Positions 52,918 through 61,345 of a stretch of 64,000 nt of DNA are shown here, in pieces; within the stretch, counting starts at the first letter, position 1; each line of letters opens with the position of its first letter. The stretch spans positions 168,849 through 232,848 of the forward strand of contig JAFDWN010000010.1 in assembly GCA_018268465.1 (NCBI GenBank), read 5' to 3'. The translations under genes were made by a program, and so were the position numbers. The notes under the pieces are model-generated. The model saw nothing but the letters and a program-made list of their open reading frames with translations. It did no database searches and was not told where the DNA came from. This DNA comes from Actinomycetota bacterium. Lineage in GTDB: Bacteria > Actinomycetota > Actinomycetes > Mycobacteriales > Mycobacteriaceae.

Positions 52918-54170
52918 CACGGTTCCAGTATCTCCTTGCCCACAAAGGGAACCAGCGCCGCGGGAATGCGGACGCTGCCGTCGGGTCGCTGGTGGTTCTC
53001 CAATATCGCCACCAACCACCGGGTGGTCGCGAGCGTCCCGTTGAGGGTCGCCGCGACCTGCGGTTTGCCGTTGTCGTCGCGGTAGCGCACCGACAGACGC
53101 CGAGCCTGGAACGTCGTGCAGTTCGATGTCGACGTCAGTTCGCGGTAGGTCTGCTGGGTGGGCACCCACGCCTCGCAGTCGAATTTGCGCGCGGCCGAGG
53201 AGCCCAGATCCCCGGCGGCCACGTCGATCACCCGGTAGGGCACCTCGATGTTCGCCAGCATCTGGCGCTGCCATCCGAGCAGCCGGTCGTGTTCGGCCTC
53301 GGCGTCCTCCGGCTTGCAGTAGACGAATCCTTCGACCTTGTCGAACTGATGCACCCGGATGATGCCGCGGGTGTCCTTGCCGTAGCTGCCCGCCTCCCGG
53401 CGGAAACATGACGACCAGCCGGCATAGCGCCGCGGCCCGTCCGACAGATCGAGGATCTCGCCGGCGTGGTAGCCCGCGAGCGGGACCTCCGAGGTGCCGA
53501 CGAGATAGAGGTCGTCGGCCTCGATCCGGTACACCTCCTCGGCGTGGGCGCCGAGGAAGCCGGTGCCCTGCATCACGTCCGGTCGGACCAGTACGGGCGG
53601 AATGACCAGGGTGAACCCGTTGTCGGTGGCGAGCCGCGCGGCCAGCTGCAGCAGGCCGAGTTGCAGCAGGGCGCCGGCGCCGGTGAGGAAGTAGAACCGC
53701 GAGCCCGACACCTTGGCGCCGCGCTCCATATCGATCAGGCCCAGCGACTCGCCCAGTTCGAGGTGGTCCTTGGGGTCCTCGATGGCTGGTGGCGTGCCGA
53801 CGGTGTCCAGCACGACGAAATCGTCCTCACCGCCGGCGGGAACCCCGTCGATGACGATGTTGGGCAGCGCCAGGTGCGCGGCGGTGAACGCGGTGTCCGC
53901 AGCGGCCTGATCGGCCTCGGCGGCCTTCACCTTCTCGGCGAGCTCTTTGGCCCGTGCCAGCAAGGCCGGCCTGTCCTCGGCGGAGGCGGCACCGACGCTC
54001 TTGCTGGCGGCCTTCTGTTCGGCGCGCAGGTTGTCGGCGGCCGACACCGCCCCACGGCGGGCGACGTCGGACTGCAGCAGCGCGTCGACGAGCGCGGGGT
54101 CTTCGCCCCGTGCCCGTTGCGACGCCCGCACCAGGTCCGGATTCTCGCGCAGCTCCCTGAGATCGATCAC
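52917..54170 (-). CDS. serS: Seryl-tRNA synthetase
   Basis: SerS charges tRNA-Ser with serine. At 417 residues it has the standard two-part build: an N-terminal coiled-coil arm (about residues 30-100), then the class II catalytic core with the serine-binding [10 protein letters not shown], motif 2 [23 protein letters not shown] and motif 3 [19 protein letters not shown] 54170 gives the conserved [16 protein letters not shown]-terminus. A TAGGGT hexamer seven bases upstream suggests a leaderless message. It leads a three-gene operon. Confidence 0.96.
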   Translation of the reverse strand: MIDLRELRENPDLVRASQRARGEDPALVDALLQSDVARRGAVSAADNLRAEQKAASKSVGAASAEDRPALLARAKELAEKVKAAEADQAAADTAFTAAHLALPNIVIDGVPAGGEDDFVVLDTVGTPPAIEDPKDHLELGESLGLIDMERGAKVSGSRFYFLTGAGALLQLGLLQLAARLATDNGFTLVIPPVLVRPDVMQGTGFLGAHAEEVYRIEADDLYLVGTSEVPLAGYHAGEILDLSDGPRRYAGWSSCFRREAGSYGKDTRGIIRVHQFDKVEGFVYCKPEDAEAEHDRLLGWQRQMLANIEVPYRVIDVAAGDLGSSAARKFDCEAWVPTQQTYRELTSTSNCTTFQARRLSVRYRDDNGKPQVAATLNGTLATTRWLVAILENHQRPDGSVRIPAALVPFVGKEILEP

Positions 54171-54177
54171 GGGCGCA

Positions 54178-54183
54178 ACCCTA
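54178..54183 (-). promoter_or_regulatory. Predicted -10 hexamer for serS (leaderless)
   Basis: TAGGGT on the minus strand ends 7 bases before the serS GTG. On the other side of this divergent gap (54171-54331) there are TGTCAC/TGACAC repeats near 54294-54322 upstream of the septum-formation gene. Confidence 0.45.
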
Positions 54184-54331
54184 CGTTCGGGTGTTCACCG
54201 GCACTATCGGAGGTCCGGGGATCGAGGGGATGGCTTCGCGGGCGGCGGTTTCGCACCGGCCGGCACAACCCCATAACGTTACAACTGCATCACTTGTCAC
54301 AGCACCTGACACGCCTGTCACAATGGAGCGG

Positions 54332-55771
54332 ATGTTGGACGCACCCGAGCACGACGAACCGCACGCCAGTCCGGGCGCCGAAGCGGACCGTCAGCAGCGA
54401 CCGCGGCCCTGGTGGAGCAGCCTGCAGGCCGCCTCGACGCGCCGTGCGCTGTTGTTGACCGCCCTGGGCGGACTGCTGATCGCGGGCGTGATCACCGCCG
54501 TCCCCCGGAGTGAAACCGCCAACCTCGGACTCAACGCGAACGCGATCAGTCTCGGGCTGCGCGGCAACGACACCTTCAACGATGCCAAGAGCGGTGACTG
54601 CCTGAACTGGCCGGACCGTACCCCGGATGCCGCCAAGGTCGTCGACTGCAAGGACGAGCACCGCTTCGAGGTCGCCGCGTCGGTGGATATGCGGACCTTC
54701 CCCGGCAGTGAGTACGGCCCCGATGCGGCGCCGCCGTCGCCGGCCCGGATCCAGCAGATCAGCCAGGAGCAGTGTCAGGCCGCGGTGCGCCGATATCTCG
54801 GCGCCCAGTTCGACCCCAACAGCCGCTTCACCATCAGCATGCTGTGGTCGGGTGACAAGGCGTGGCGGCAGACGGGTGAACGCCGGATGCTGTGCGGCCT
54901 GCAACTGCCCGGACCGAACAACCAGCAGCTGGCGTTCAGCGGGAAGATCGCCGACATCGACCAGTCCAAGGTATGGCCGGCGGGCACCTGTCTGGGGATC
55001 GACCCGGGCACCAATCAGCCGACGGATATCCCGGTGGATTGCGCGGCGCCCCATGCGATGGAGGTGACCGGCGCGGTCAACCTGGCCGAGAAGTTCCCGG
55101 GAGGTCTGCCCCCGGAACCCGACCAGGACGACTACATCAAGGACACCTGCACCGAGCTGACGGACGGCTACCTCGATCCGATCGAACTGCGCAAGACCAC
55201 GCTGACCCTGATTTACAGCACGGTCTCGCTGCCGAGCTGGTCGGCGGGCAGCCGTCAGGTGTCGTGCAGTATCGGCGCGACGCTGGGCAACGGGGGCTGG
55301 TCGACGCTGCTCAACAGTGCCAAGGGTGAGCTGCAGATCAATGGTCAGCCGCCGGTTCCCCCGCCGGACATCCCCGAGGAACGGTTGAGCCTGCCGCCGA
55401 TCCCCGTCACCGGGGCTTTCGACTCGTCGGGATCCTCCAGTTCGTCGGGATCTTCCAGTTCGTCGGGGACCAGCGATTCCACCCCGACCCAGCAGACGCA
55501 GCACATGCCGCAGCAGGCCGCGCCCACCGCGACCGCCTCGGCCGAGCCCGCGGCACCGCCGGACCAGACCAACACATTCCTCAACGGACCGCCTCCGCCG
55601 CCGGCGCCCGCACCGCCACCACCGGCCGCGGCACCTCCGCCGCCGGCACCCGGCCCGGCTCCTGAGGCCGTGCCCCCACCGCCGGCACCCGCGGTCCCCC
55701 CACCCGCGGAACCCGCGCCCGCTCCGCCGCCGGCCGAACCGATCGTGCCACCGCCGCCGCCGGGACCGTAG
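54332..55771 (+). CDS. Septum-formation family membrane protein (Rv3835-like)
   Basis: The 479-residue protein has a cytoplasmic N-terminus, one membrane helix (RALLLTALGGLLIAGVITA) and two extracytoplasmic septum-formation domains, each with paired Cys (SGDCLNWP...VDCKDEHRFEV and PAGTCLGID...VDCAAPHAMEV). A long Ser- then Pro-rich tail follows, longer than in M. tuberculosis Rv3835; it contains SSGSSSSSGS repeats. The family name comes from a domain linked to actinobacterial septation; its role here is not known. ATG 54332 matches the MLDAPE start of the homologue; ATG 54323 is also in frame. Confidence 0.82.
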   Translation: MLDAPEHDEPHASPGAEADRQQRPRPWWSSLQAASTRRALLLTALGGLLIAGVITAVPRSETANLGLNANAISLGLRGNDTFNDAKSGDCLNWPDRTPDAAKVVDCKDEHRFEVAASVDMRTFPGSEYGPDAAPPSPARIQQISQEQCQAAVRRYLGAQFDPNSRFTISMLWSGDKAWRQTGERRMLCGLQLPGPNNQQLAFSGKIADIDQSKVWPAGTCLGIDPGTNQPTDIPVDCAAPHAMEVTGAVNLAEKFPGGLPPEPDQDDYIKDTCTELTDGYLDPIELRKTTLTLIYSTVSLPSWSAGSRQVSCSIGATLGNGGWSTLLNSAKGELQINGQPPVPPPDIPEERLSLPPIPVTGAFDSSGSSSSSGSSSSSGTSDSTPTQQTQHMPQQAAPTATASAEPAAPPDQTNTFLNGPPPPPAPAPPPPAAAPPPPAPGPAPEAVPPPPAPAVPPPAEPAPAPPPAEPIVPPPPPGP

Positions 55772-55774
55772 TCG

Positions 55775-56125
55775 GTGCCCGTACGGATGAGCCGGCAGCG
55801 GTTCGACGAGCTGGTGTCGGATGCGCTCGACGCGATCCCGGCCGACCTCGCCGCCGCGCTGGACAATGTCGTCGTCCTCGTCGAGGGCAGCAACCCCGAC
55901 GAGCCCGACCTGCTCGGCCTCTACCAGGGTGTGGCGCTGACGGAGCGGGATTCGTCCTACGCGGGATCGCTGCCGGACACCATCACGATCTACCGTGACG
56001 CACTGCTGGCGGTCTGCGACAGTGCCGACGAGGTGGTCGAGGAGGTCGCGATCACCGTGATCCACGAGATCGCGCACCATTTCGGCATCGACGACGAACG
56101 CCTCCACCAGTTGGGTTGGGGATGA
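55775..56125 (+). CDS. Minimal zinc metallopeptidase (Rv3836-like)
   Basis: The 116-residue protein belongs to the minimal zincin-like family. The motif HEIAHHFGIDDERLH holds His97, Glu98 and His101 with a downstream Asp, typical of metzincin-like mini-peptidases. It begins three bases after the septum-formation gene, so they form a unit. GTG 55775 is used; ATG 55787 is possible. The TGA stop lies inside the first unit of the 31-bp tandem array. Confidence 0.85.
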   Translation: MPVRMSRQRFDELVSDALDAIPADLAAALDNVVVLVEGSNPDEPDLLGLYQGVALTERDSSYAGSLPDTITIYRDALLAVCDSADEVVEEVAITVIHEIAHHFGIDDERLHQLGWG

Positions 56126-56304
56126 GCGCTCGCGCGAAGACCAAAAGACAGCGTGAGCGCTTGCGCGAAGACCAAAAGACGGGATGAGCGCTTGCGCGAA
56201 GACCAGAAGACGGGATGAGCGCTCGCGCGAAGACCAGAAGACGGGATGAGCGCTCGCGCGAAGACCAGAAGACAGCGTGAGCGCTCGCGCGAAGACCGGA
56301 CAGC
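56121..56304. repeat. 31-bp tandem repeat array, six copies
   Basis: TGAGCGCT occurs at 56123, 56154, 56185, 56216, 56247 and 56278, an exact 31-bp period. Each unit continues (C/T)GCGCGAAGACC, then AAAAGAC or AGAAGAC and a variable GGGA or AGCG join; the last unit is degenerate. Within the unit, AGCGCT and TCGCGCGA are short palindromes. The first unit contains the stop codon of the metallopeptidase gene. No spacers, so it is not a CRISPR. This fills most of the gap 56126-56358. Confidence 0.95.
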
Positions 56305-56358
56305 AGCTCGTGCGCGCGGCACCCACACCTGGTCGCCATCGGGTGCTATGAACAGGCC

Positions 56359-56547
56359 ATGAGCAGTTCGTGCCGGCAGTGCGCGGCCGGACTCGATCAC
56401 TGCCACGGCACGGTCGTCCACCACGTCCGCAGCCGCCCCGAGTGCACCGAGGACGGATGTGAATCCCCGGAGTCGCCGCATTCGTTCAGCGTCGACTGCG
56501 AAGCGGTGGGATGTTCCTGCGGCCGCGCCGTCGCCGTGGCGGTCTGA
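56359..56547 (+). CDS. Cys/His-rich small protein, probably metal-binding
   Basis: The 62-residue protein has eight Cys (5, 8, 15, 29, 34, 47, 52, 54) and five His, with CxxC at 5-8 and CxC at 52-54. This suggests one or two zinc sites. I believe similar small proteins occur in other mycobacteria but know no function. ATG 56359 follows the 31-bp repeat array; the gene converges on the histidine phosphatase with only six bases between stop codons, where CTGAG/CTCAG could form a small hairpin. Confidence 0.7.
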   Translation: MSSSCRQCAAGLDHCHGTVVHHVRSRPECTEDGCESPESPHSFSVDCEAVGCSCGRAVAVAV

Positions 56548-56553
56548 GCCGCC

Positions 56554-57240
56554 TCAGCCCATCGGGTCGGCGGACTGCAGGGCGTCGTGCGCTGGTCGCC
56601 CGTCGGATTCGGGATAGAACGGCGGCGTCAGCGCCCCCCACTGCAGGCAGCTCCACCGGCCGTCGGTGATGGGGGCGAGCACCACCGCCTCCGTATTGGA
56701 CAGGTGGTTGCCGAGGGCGAAGGTGCCGTCGATCCCGGCGAGCACCGCCGATGCGAGTCTGATGACGGCACCGTGACTGACCACGACGATGTCGCCGTGC
56801 CAGGCGTCGTCGTCGAGGTAGAGCAGCCGCAGCTGGGTGATGACGGGAAGGTAGCGTTCGAGCACCTGGTGCGCGTTCTCCCCGCCGGGCAGGTGCAGTC
56901 CCAGCTCACCCTCGTGCCAGCGCTGGTAGGTGGTGTTGAACTCAGCCAATGCCGCGTCGTCGTTGCGGTTTTCCAGTTCCCCGACCTGCACCTCGTGCAG
57001 GCCCTCGAATTCGACGGTGGCCAGACCCGCCTGCTGGGCGATCTCGGTGGCGGTCTGTGCGGCACGGACGGCGATGGAGTGGGCGATCATCGCCGGTCGT
57101 TGCGGCAGCGCGCGGGCGAACGTGCGTGCCTGTTCGCGCCCGAGGTCGGTCAGCGCGGCACCGGGCGGCCGCGTGTCGAGCCGGCGTTCGACGTTGCCGT
57201 GGGATTGTCCGTGCCGGACTAGGACCAGCCGTCCGCTCAC
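56554..57240 (-). CDS. Histidine phosphatase family protein (Rv3837c-like)
   Basis: This phosphoglycerate-mutase-fold phosphatase of 228 residues has LVLVRHGQSHGN with phospho-acceptor His10, the acidic GLHEVQVGELENR segment and the second catalytic His in VVVSHGAVIRL. M. tuberculosis carries the same gene after pheA, often labelled Gpm2; whether it is a true mutase is doubtful and a phosphatase role is more likely. GTG 57240 overlaps the pheA stop by four bases. Confidence 0.87.
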   Translation of the reverse strand: MSGRLVLVRHGQSHGNVERRLDTRPPGAALTDLGREQARTFARALPQRPAMIAHSIAVRAAQTATEIAQQAGLATVEFEGLHEVQVGELENRNDDAALAEFNTTYQRWHEGELGLHLPGGENAHQVLERYLPVITQLRLLYLDDDAWHGDIVVVSHGAVIRLASAVLAGIDGTFALGNHLSNTEAVVLAPITDGRWSCLQWGALTPPFYPESDGRPAHDALQSADPMG

Positions 57241-58193
57241 TGGCCGGCCTCGGCCGTGGTGGCGACGTCACGGGTCCGTCCCACGCGCAAGTCGTCGAGC
57301 CAGTCTGTCGCTTCGTCGAGTAGCGGCGGCACCGCACCCGCGGCAACGCCCGTCGGCCAGGAACCCAGATATCTCACATCTACACAACGTCGGTGCAGCG
57401 CTTTGAGTGCCTCGGCCACCGCGTCGTCGTCGATGTGGCCGACCCATTCCAGGTAGAACACGTAGGTGCCCAACTCGGTTCGGGTGGGCCGGGATTCGAT
57501 GCGGGTGAGGTCGATGTCGCGGATGGCGAGTTCGGTCATGGCCGATACGAGCGCGCCGGGGACGTTGTCCAGTCGCAGCACGACCGAGGTTCGGTCGGCG
57601 CCGGTGCGCGGCGGGGGCGGTCCGGGCCGGCCCACCAGGACGAACCGGGTGCGCGCGTTGGGTTCGTCGACGACACCTGCGGCGAGTGCGGACAGGCCGC
57701 AGCGCTGGGCGGCCAGCGCCGTGCTGACGCCGGCGTCCGCCGCGCCGCCGGCCACGTCGTGCGCGGCTGCGGCGTTGGAATTGGCCGGGACGAGTTTGGC
57801 GTGGGGCAGGTGGGCGTCGAGCCAGCGCCGGACCTGCGCGGCGGCCACCGGGAAGGCCGCGACGGTGGCGACGTCGGCGGCGGCGGTGCCGGGCCGCACG
57901 ACGATGGTGAACGAAACCGGCAGCGTCAGTTCGGCATAGATCTGCACCGGGGTGTGCCCGGCGAGGCTGTCCAGCGTGGGGAGCACCGACCCTTCGATGG
58001 AGTTCTCGATCGGCACGCATGCGTAGTCGGCGTCCCCGGATCGGACCGCGGCCAGCGCGGCGGGTGTGGTGTCGGTGGGCAGTGCGTCGAATGCCGGTGA
58101 CGGCTCGCCGGGAATCATTGCGCCGTCGGCCATCTGCCGCAACGCCGACTCCGTGAAGGTCCCTTCCGGCCCGAGGTAGGCGATGCGTGGCAC
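57237..58193 (-). CDS. pheA: Prephenate dehydratase
   Basis: PheA converts prephenate to phenylpyruvate in phenylalanine synthesis. The 318-residue protein has the periplasmic-binding-type dehydratase domain, beginning IAYLGPEGTFTESAL and including ENSIEGSV and the catalytic NARTRFVLVGR (Thr-Arg-Phe), and a C-terminal ACT domain (VPGALVSAMTELAIRDIDLTRIESRP, then YVFYLEWVGH) for allosteric control by aromatic amino acids. There is no chorismate mutase domain, as in other mycobacteria. The start is GTG 58193 with a leaderless-type hexamer upstream. Confidence 0.95.
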   Translation of the reverse strand: MPRIAYLGPEGTFTESALRQMADGAMIPGEPSPAFDALPTDTTPAALAAVRSGDADYACVPIENSIEGSVLPTLDSLAGHTPVQIYAELTLPVSFTIVVRPGTAAADVATVAAFPVAAAQVRRWLDAHLPHAKLVPANSNAAAAHDVAGGAADAGVSTALAAQRCGLSALAAGVVDEPNARTRFVLVGRPGPPPPRTGADRTSVVLRLDNVPGALVSAMTELAIRDIDLTRIESRPTRTELGTYVFYLEWVGHIDDDAVAEALKALHRRCVDVRYLGSWPTGVAAGAVPPLLDEATDWLDDLRVGRTRDVATTAEAGQ

Positions 58194-58199
58194 GTCCCA

Positions 58200-58205
58200 A
58201 CCCTA
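58200..58205 (-). promoter_or_regulatory. Predicted -10 hexamer for pheA (leaderless)
   Basis: TAGGGT on the minus strand ends 6 bases before the pheA GTG at 58193. Confidence 0.45.
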
Positions 58206-58273
58206 GCGGCTCGACCCGCGCGGGCCGCCGGATCGCGTGGCCGTAGGGCTTGCGCTCCGCCCGCCCTTCATAG

Positions 58274-58292
58274 TTAAGTAAGGCTTACCTCA
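58274..58292 (+). promoter_or_regulatory. IdeR iron box upstream of the DUF2470 gene
   Basis: TTAAGTAAGGCTTACCTCA matches 15 of 19 positions of the IdeR consensus TTAGGTTAGGCTAACCTAA and has the central symmetry. It lies 20 bases before the ATG, where bound IdeR would block transcription when iron is plentiful. The homologue Rv3839 is known to be iron-regulated. Confidence 0.8.
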
Positions 58293-58311
58293 CCTACTGG
58301 AAGGCGATGGG

Positions 58312-59112
58312 ATGACATCTGGGATGGCGCCGCAAACGACGACCGCGGCTCCCACGACGGCCGAACGAATCCGCAGCGCGTTGGCCCGCGGCGGCGGGGC
58401 GATGCTGGCCGTGGAGGGTTTCGACCCGGTCGCCTCGCCCGTGCACCACCTGCTCGACGACGGCTCGTTCGCGGTGACCACCCGCACCGACGGCGCCGTG
58501 GCACGGTCCGTGACCGCCAGCGAGTCGGGTGTGCAGGGCGTCCTTGAGATGACCGACTATGCCCCCCTGCCGCTGCGGGAACCGGTGCGTTCACTGGTGT
58601 GGATCAGCGGCAGAGTGCGCGCGGTGCCGACGGTCGAGGTCGCCCCGATGCTGGATCTGATCGCGTCGCGCCACCCGGATCCCGCACTGCTGAAGGTCAA
58701 CGCCGGCGACGGAACGTCCGCGGGCTATGCGCTGATGCGCCTGGAGATCGACTCGGTGGTGGTCGCCGATTCCACGGGGGCGGAGTCCGTCGGCGTCGCC
58801 GCGTTGCTGGCGGCACGCCCGGACCCGTTCTGCGTCATGGAGTCGTGCTGGCTTCAGCACCTGGACGAGGCGCACCGTGACGTCGTCGATCGGCTGGCCA
58901 CCCGGCTGCCCGCCGCCCTGCGCCGTGGCCGGGTCCGCCCGCTGGCCCTGGATCGCTACGGCGTCCAGCTGCGGGTGGAGGCCCTCGACGGTGATCACGA
59001 CGTGCGGCTGCCGTTCGCCAGCCCGGTCGACGACGTGACCGGGCTGAGCCAGGCGATTCGGGTGCTCATGGGATGCCCGTTCCTCAACGGGTTGCGCGCA
59101 CGGCGAATCTGA
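58312..59112 (+). CDS. DUF2470 domain protein, iron-regulated (Rv3839-like)
   Basis: The 266-residue protein has an N-terminal split-barrel-like part and a C-terminal DUF2470 domain (RDVVDRLATRLPAALRRGRVRPLALDRYGVQLRVE), the arrangement seen in haem-handling proteins of the HugZ/HutZ type. A role in iron or haem metabolism is therefore likely and is supported by the iron box immediately upstream. Whether it degrades or only binds haem cannot be told. ATG 58312 has GGAAGG upstream at good spacing. Confidence 0.82.
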   Translation: MTSGMAPQTTTAAPTTAERIRSALARGGGAMLAVEGFDPVASPVHHLLDDGSFAVTTRTDGAVARSVTASESGVQGVLEMTDYAPLPLREPVRSLVWISGRVRAVPTVEVAPMLDLIASRHPDPALLKVNAGDGTSAGYALMRLEIDSVVVADSTGAESVGVAALLAARPDPFCVMESCWLQHLDEAHRDVVDRLATRLPAALRRGRVRPLALDRYGVQLRVEALDGDHDVRLPFASPVDDVTGLSQAIRVLMGCPFLNGLRARRI

Positions 59113-59123
59113 GAACCCGCCGC

Positions 59124-59129
59124 TACCCT
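59124..59129 (+). promoter_or_regulatory. Predicted -10 hexamer for the CPBP protease (leaderless)
   Basis: TACCCT ends 7 bases before the GTG at 59137. The gap to the previous gene is only 24 bases. Confidence 0.4.
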
Positions 59130-59136
59130 GTGTCCG

Positions 59137-59913
59137 GTGAGCGGGCCCGCCAACGATCCGAGCGATCTGAGCGACCCGCAGCGGCGCGCCATCCGCATCG
59201 AGATCGCCGTCGTGCTCGCGGTGACGTTCGGCCTCAGCGCCTACACGGCGCTGCTGAGGCTCATCGAAGCGGTGCTGCTCGGGCTGGCGGGCCGGGTCGT
59301 CGCGCTCAATCCCCGCCGCTCACCGATCGACCTGATCGACCTTGGACTCAATCTCGCCGTCGTCTTCCAACTCCTGGCCTGGGGGGCGCTCGGCATCTAC
59401 CTGTTGTGGCGCAGCGGTTTCGGCCCTGACCGGATCGGGCTGGGCCGGCCGCGGTGGCGCCCCGACGTCCTCGGCGGCCTCGGACTGGCGGCCCTCATCG
59501 GGCTTCCGGGGCTGGCGCTCTACCAGATCGCCCGGCTGCTCGGGCTGAACGCCTCCGTCGAACCGGCGGAACTCTACGACACGTGGTGGCGGATCCCCGT
59601 GTTCGTCCTCATGGCCTTCGCGAACGGATGGGCCGAGGAAGTGATCGTCGTCGCGTTCCTGCTCACCCGGTTGCGGCAGCTGCGGGTGAACCCGCGCGTC
59701 GCCATCGTGGTGGCGAGTCTGCTGCGCGGCGCGTATCACCTCTATCAGGGCTTCGGCGCCGGATTGGGCAATGTGGCGATGGGCCTGGTGTTCGGCTATG
59801 TCTGGACGCGGACGGGACGGCTGTGGCCGCTGATCATCGCCCACGGTGTCATCAACACGGTGGCGTATGTGGGGTATGCGCTGCTGGCGGGCCATCTCGG
59901 CTGGCTGAAATGA
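59137..59913 (+). CDS. CPBP-family intramembrane metalloprotease
   Basis: This polytopic membrane protein of 258 residues has the CPBP (Abi/CAAX protease) motifs in order: the Glu-Glu pair in GWAEEVIVVAFLLTRL, RGAYHLYQG with the metal-binding His, and IIAHGVINTV with the last His. Members cleave prenylated or other membrane substrates or serve in bacteriocin immunity; the mycobacterial substrate is unknown. GTG 59137 is supported by a TANNNT hexamer. It is absent from the matching position in M. tuberculosis, as far as I recall. Confidence 0.85.
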   Translation: MSGPANDPSDLSDPQRRAIRIEIAVVLAVTFGLSAYTALLRLIEAVLLGLAGRVVALNPRRSPIDLIDLGLNLAVVFQLLAWGALGIYLLWRSGFGPDRIGLGRPRWRPDVLGGLGLAALIGLPGLALYQIARLLGLNASVEPAELYDTWWRIPVFVLMAFANGWAEEVIVVAFLLTRLRQLRVNPRVAIVVASLLRGAYHLYQGFGAGLGNVAMGLVFGYVWTRTGRLWPLIIAHGVINTVAYVGYALLAGHLGWLK

Positions 59914-59943
59914 CGACGCGGCCGGAATCGGCCGCGCGCCACG

Positions 59944-59949
59944 TACATT
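59944..59949 (+). promoter_or_regulatory. Predicted -10 hexamer for the LCP gene (leaderless)
   Basis: TACATT ends 6 bases before the GTG at 59956. Confidence 0.45.
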
Positions 59950-59955
59950 TCAGCT

Positions 59956-61284
59956 GTGCCAGACAGCCGGCGGGAACCCCCCGACCCAGCGCGCGGTGAC
60001 CCCGCGCGTGGTCGCCCGCCGCAGGAGCCTTCGCAGGTCATCCGGCGCGAACCGGGCTTCCGTCCGCCTCCACCCCCACCGTGGCCGCCGAACCCGGCGA
60101 CCCCGCCGGTGGTGCCGCCTCGGCGGCAGCCGCCACCGCCGTACCCGCCCCGGCCCCACCCCGCGGCACCGCCCCCACCGCCGGTGCGGCGCCCCCCGCC
60201 TCCTGCCCCGCCGCCGCCACGGCATCCCCCACCTCCTGCCCCGCCGCCGCCACGGCGTCCCCCACCTCCTGCCCCGCCGCCACGGCGCCCGCCGCCGCCC
60301 GCCGCGACGCAGCCCCCGCGGCCACGCCGCCGGCGCCGGTGGGGCCGCATTGTGCTCACGCTGCTGCTGGTCTTCGTCATCGCCGCGGTCGGGCTGGGCT
60401 GGTGGGCGGACTCGTCACTGCAGCGCATCCCGGCGCTGCCCGACTACCCCGAGCGGCCGGCGAGCGGCCGGGGCAGCACGTGGCTGCTGGTCGGATCGGA
60501 CAGCCGGCAGAACCTGACACCCGATCAACAGGCCGATCTGGCGACCGGGGGCGATCTCGGTAACGGACGGACCGACACGATCCTGGTGGTCCACGTGCCT
60601 GCGCTGGGCTCGAGTGCACCCACGACGATGGTGTCGATTCCGCGAGACTCTTACGTGCCGATACCCGGATACGGGCAGGACAAAATCAACGCGGCCTTCG
60701 CGCTGGGCGGCCCGCCGCTGCTGGCGCAGACCGTCGAACAGGCCACCGGGCTACGGCTGGACCACTATGCCGAGGTCGGCTTCGACGGGTTCGCCGCCAT
60801 CGTCGATGCGGTCGGCGGGGTGACGATGTGCCCGGATCAGCCGATCAGTGATCCGCTGGCGGGTATCGAGTTGCCCGCGGGCTGTCAGAAGCTGGATGGA
60901 CGCAGCGCGCTGGGGTATGTCCGCAGCCGCGCCACACCCCGCGCCGATCTCGACCGGATGGTCAACCAGCGCCAGTTCATGTCCGCGCTGCTGCACCGTG
61001 CCGCCAGTCCGGCGGTGCTGCTCAACCCGTTGCGCTGGTACCCGCTGGCGCGTGCGGCGTCGGGTGCGGTGACGGTCGACGACGGCACCCATGTCTGGGA
61101 TCTGGGCCGCCTGGCGTGGGCGCTGCGCGGGGACACCGTGACTGTGACGGTGCCGATCGGTGAGTTCGGTGTGAACTCGTCCGGTGACGTCGTGCTGTGG
61201 GACAGCGAGGCCGCAGGACGCCTCTTCGGCGCGTTGTCCACCGACTCCGCGATCCCCGCCGACATTCTCGACAACCAGCCGTAG
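59956..61284 (+). CDS. LytR-CpsA-Psr (LCP) family ligase
   Basis: LCP enzymes attach envelope glycopolymers to peptidoglycan; in mycobacteria they join arabinogalactan to muramic acid. The 442-residue protein has a cytoplasmic N-terminus of about 125 residues, almost wholly Pro/Arg-rich repeats, then a membrane helix (IVLTLLLVFVIAAVGLGWW) and an LCP domain with LLVGSDSRQ, GRTDTILVVH, SIPRDSYVPIPGYGQDKINAAF and the terminal ALGYVRSRATPRADLDRMVNQRQF, which carries the conserved Arg and Asp residues for pyrophosphate and metal. The position near bfrB resembles Rv3840. The exact polymer is inferred from the family. Confidence 0.88.
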   Translation: MPDSRREPPDPARGDPARGRPPQEPSQVIRREPGFRPPPPPPWPPNPATPPVVPPRRQPPPPYPPRPHPAAPPPPPVRRPPPPAPPPPRHPPPPAPPPPRRPPPPAPPPRRPPPPAATQPPRPRRRRRWGRIVLTLLLVFVIAAVGLGWWADSSLQRIPALPDYPERPASGRGSTWLLVGSDSRQNLTPDQQADLATGGDLGNGRTDTILVVHVPALGSSAPTTMVSIPRDSYVPIPGYGQDKINAAFALGGPPLLAQTVEQATGLRLDHYAEVGFDGFAAIVDAVGGVTMCPDQPISDPLAGIELPAGCQKLDGRSALGYVRSRATPRADLDRMVNQRQFMSALLHRAASPAVLLNPLRWYPLARAASGAVTVDDGTHVWDLGRLAWALRGDTVTVTVPIGEFGVNSSGDVVLWDSEAAGRLFGALSTDSAIPADILDNQP

Positions 61285-61345
61285 CCAAGCCGAACCTAAC
61301 ATCACAGCAAATCAATTTGCGCGGCAGTCAGATGCGTCACACACC

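Noticed and set aside
56121..56304. The 31-bp repeats as a CRISPR array
   Set aside because: Copies are directly adjacent with no spacers, and no cas genes are present.
56052..56481. Repetitive minus-strand open frames through the 31-bp array as a coding gene
   Set aside because: The period is not a multiple of 3, so every frame shows the same repetitive peptides, and they overlap the metallopeptidase and Cys-rich genes.
60060..60330. Pro-rich region upstream of the LCP domain as a separate PE/PPE-like or minus-strand Gly-rich PE_PGRS-like gene
   Set aside because: It is in frame with the membrane helix and LCP domain on the plus strand; the Gly-rich minus-strand reading is only its complement and lacks a PE domain.
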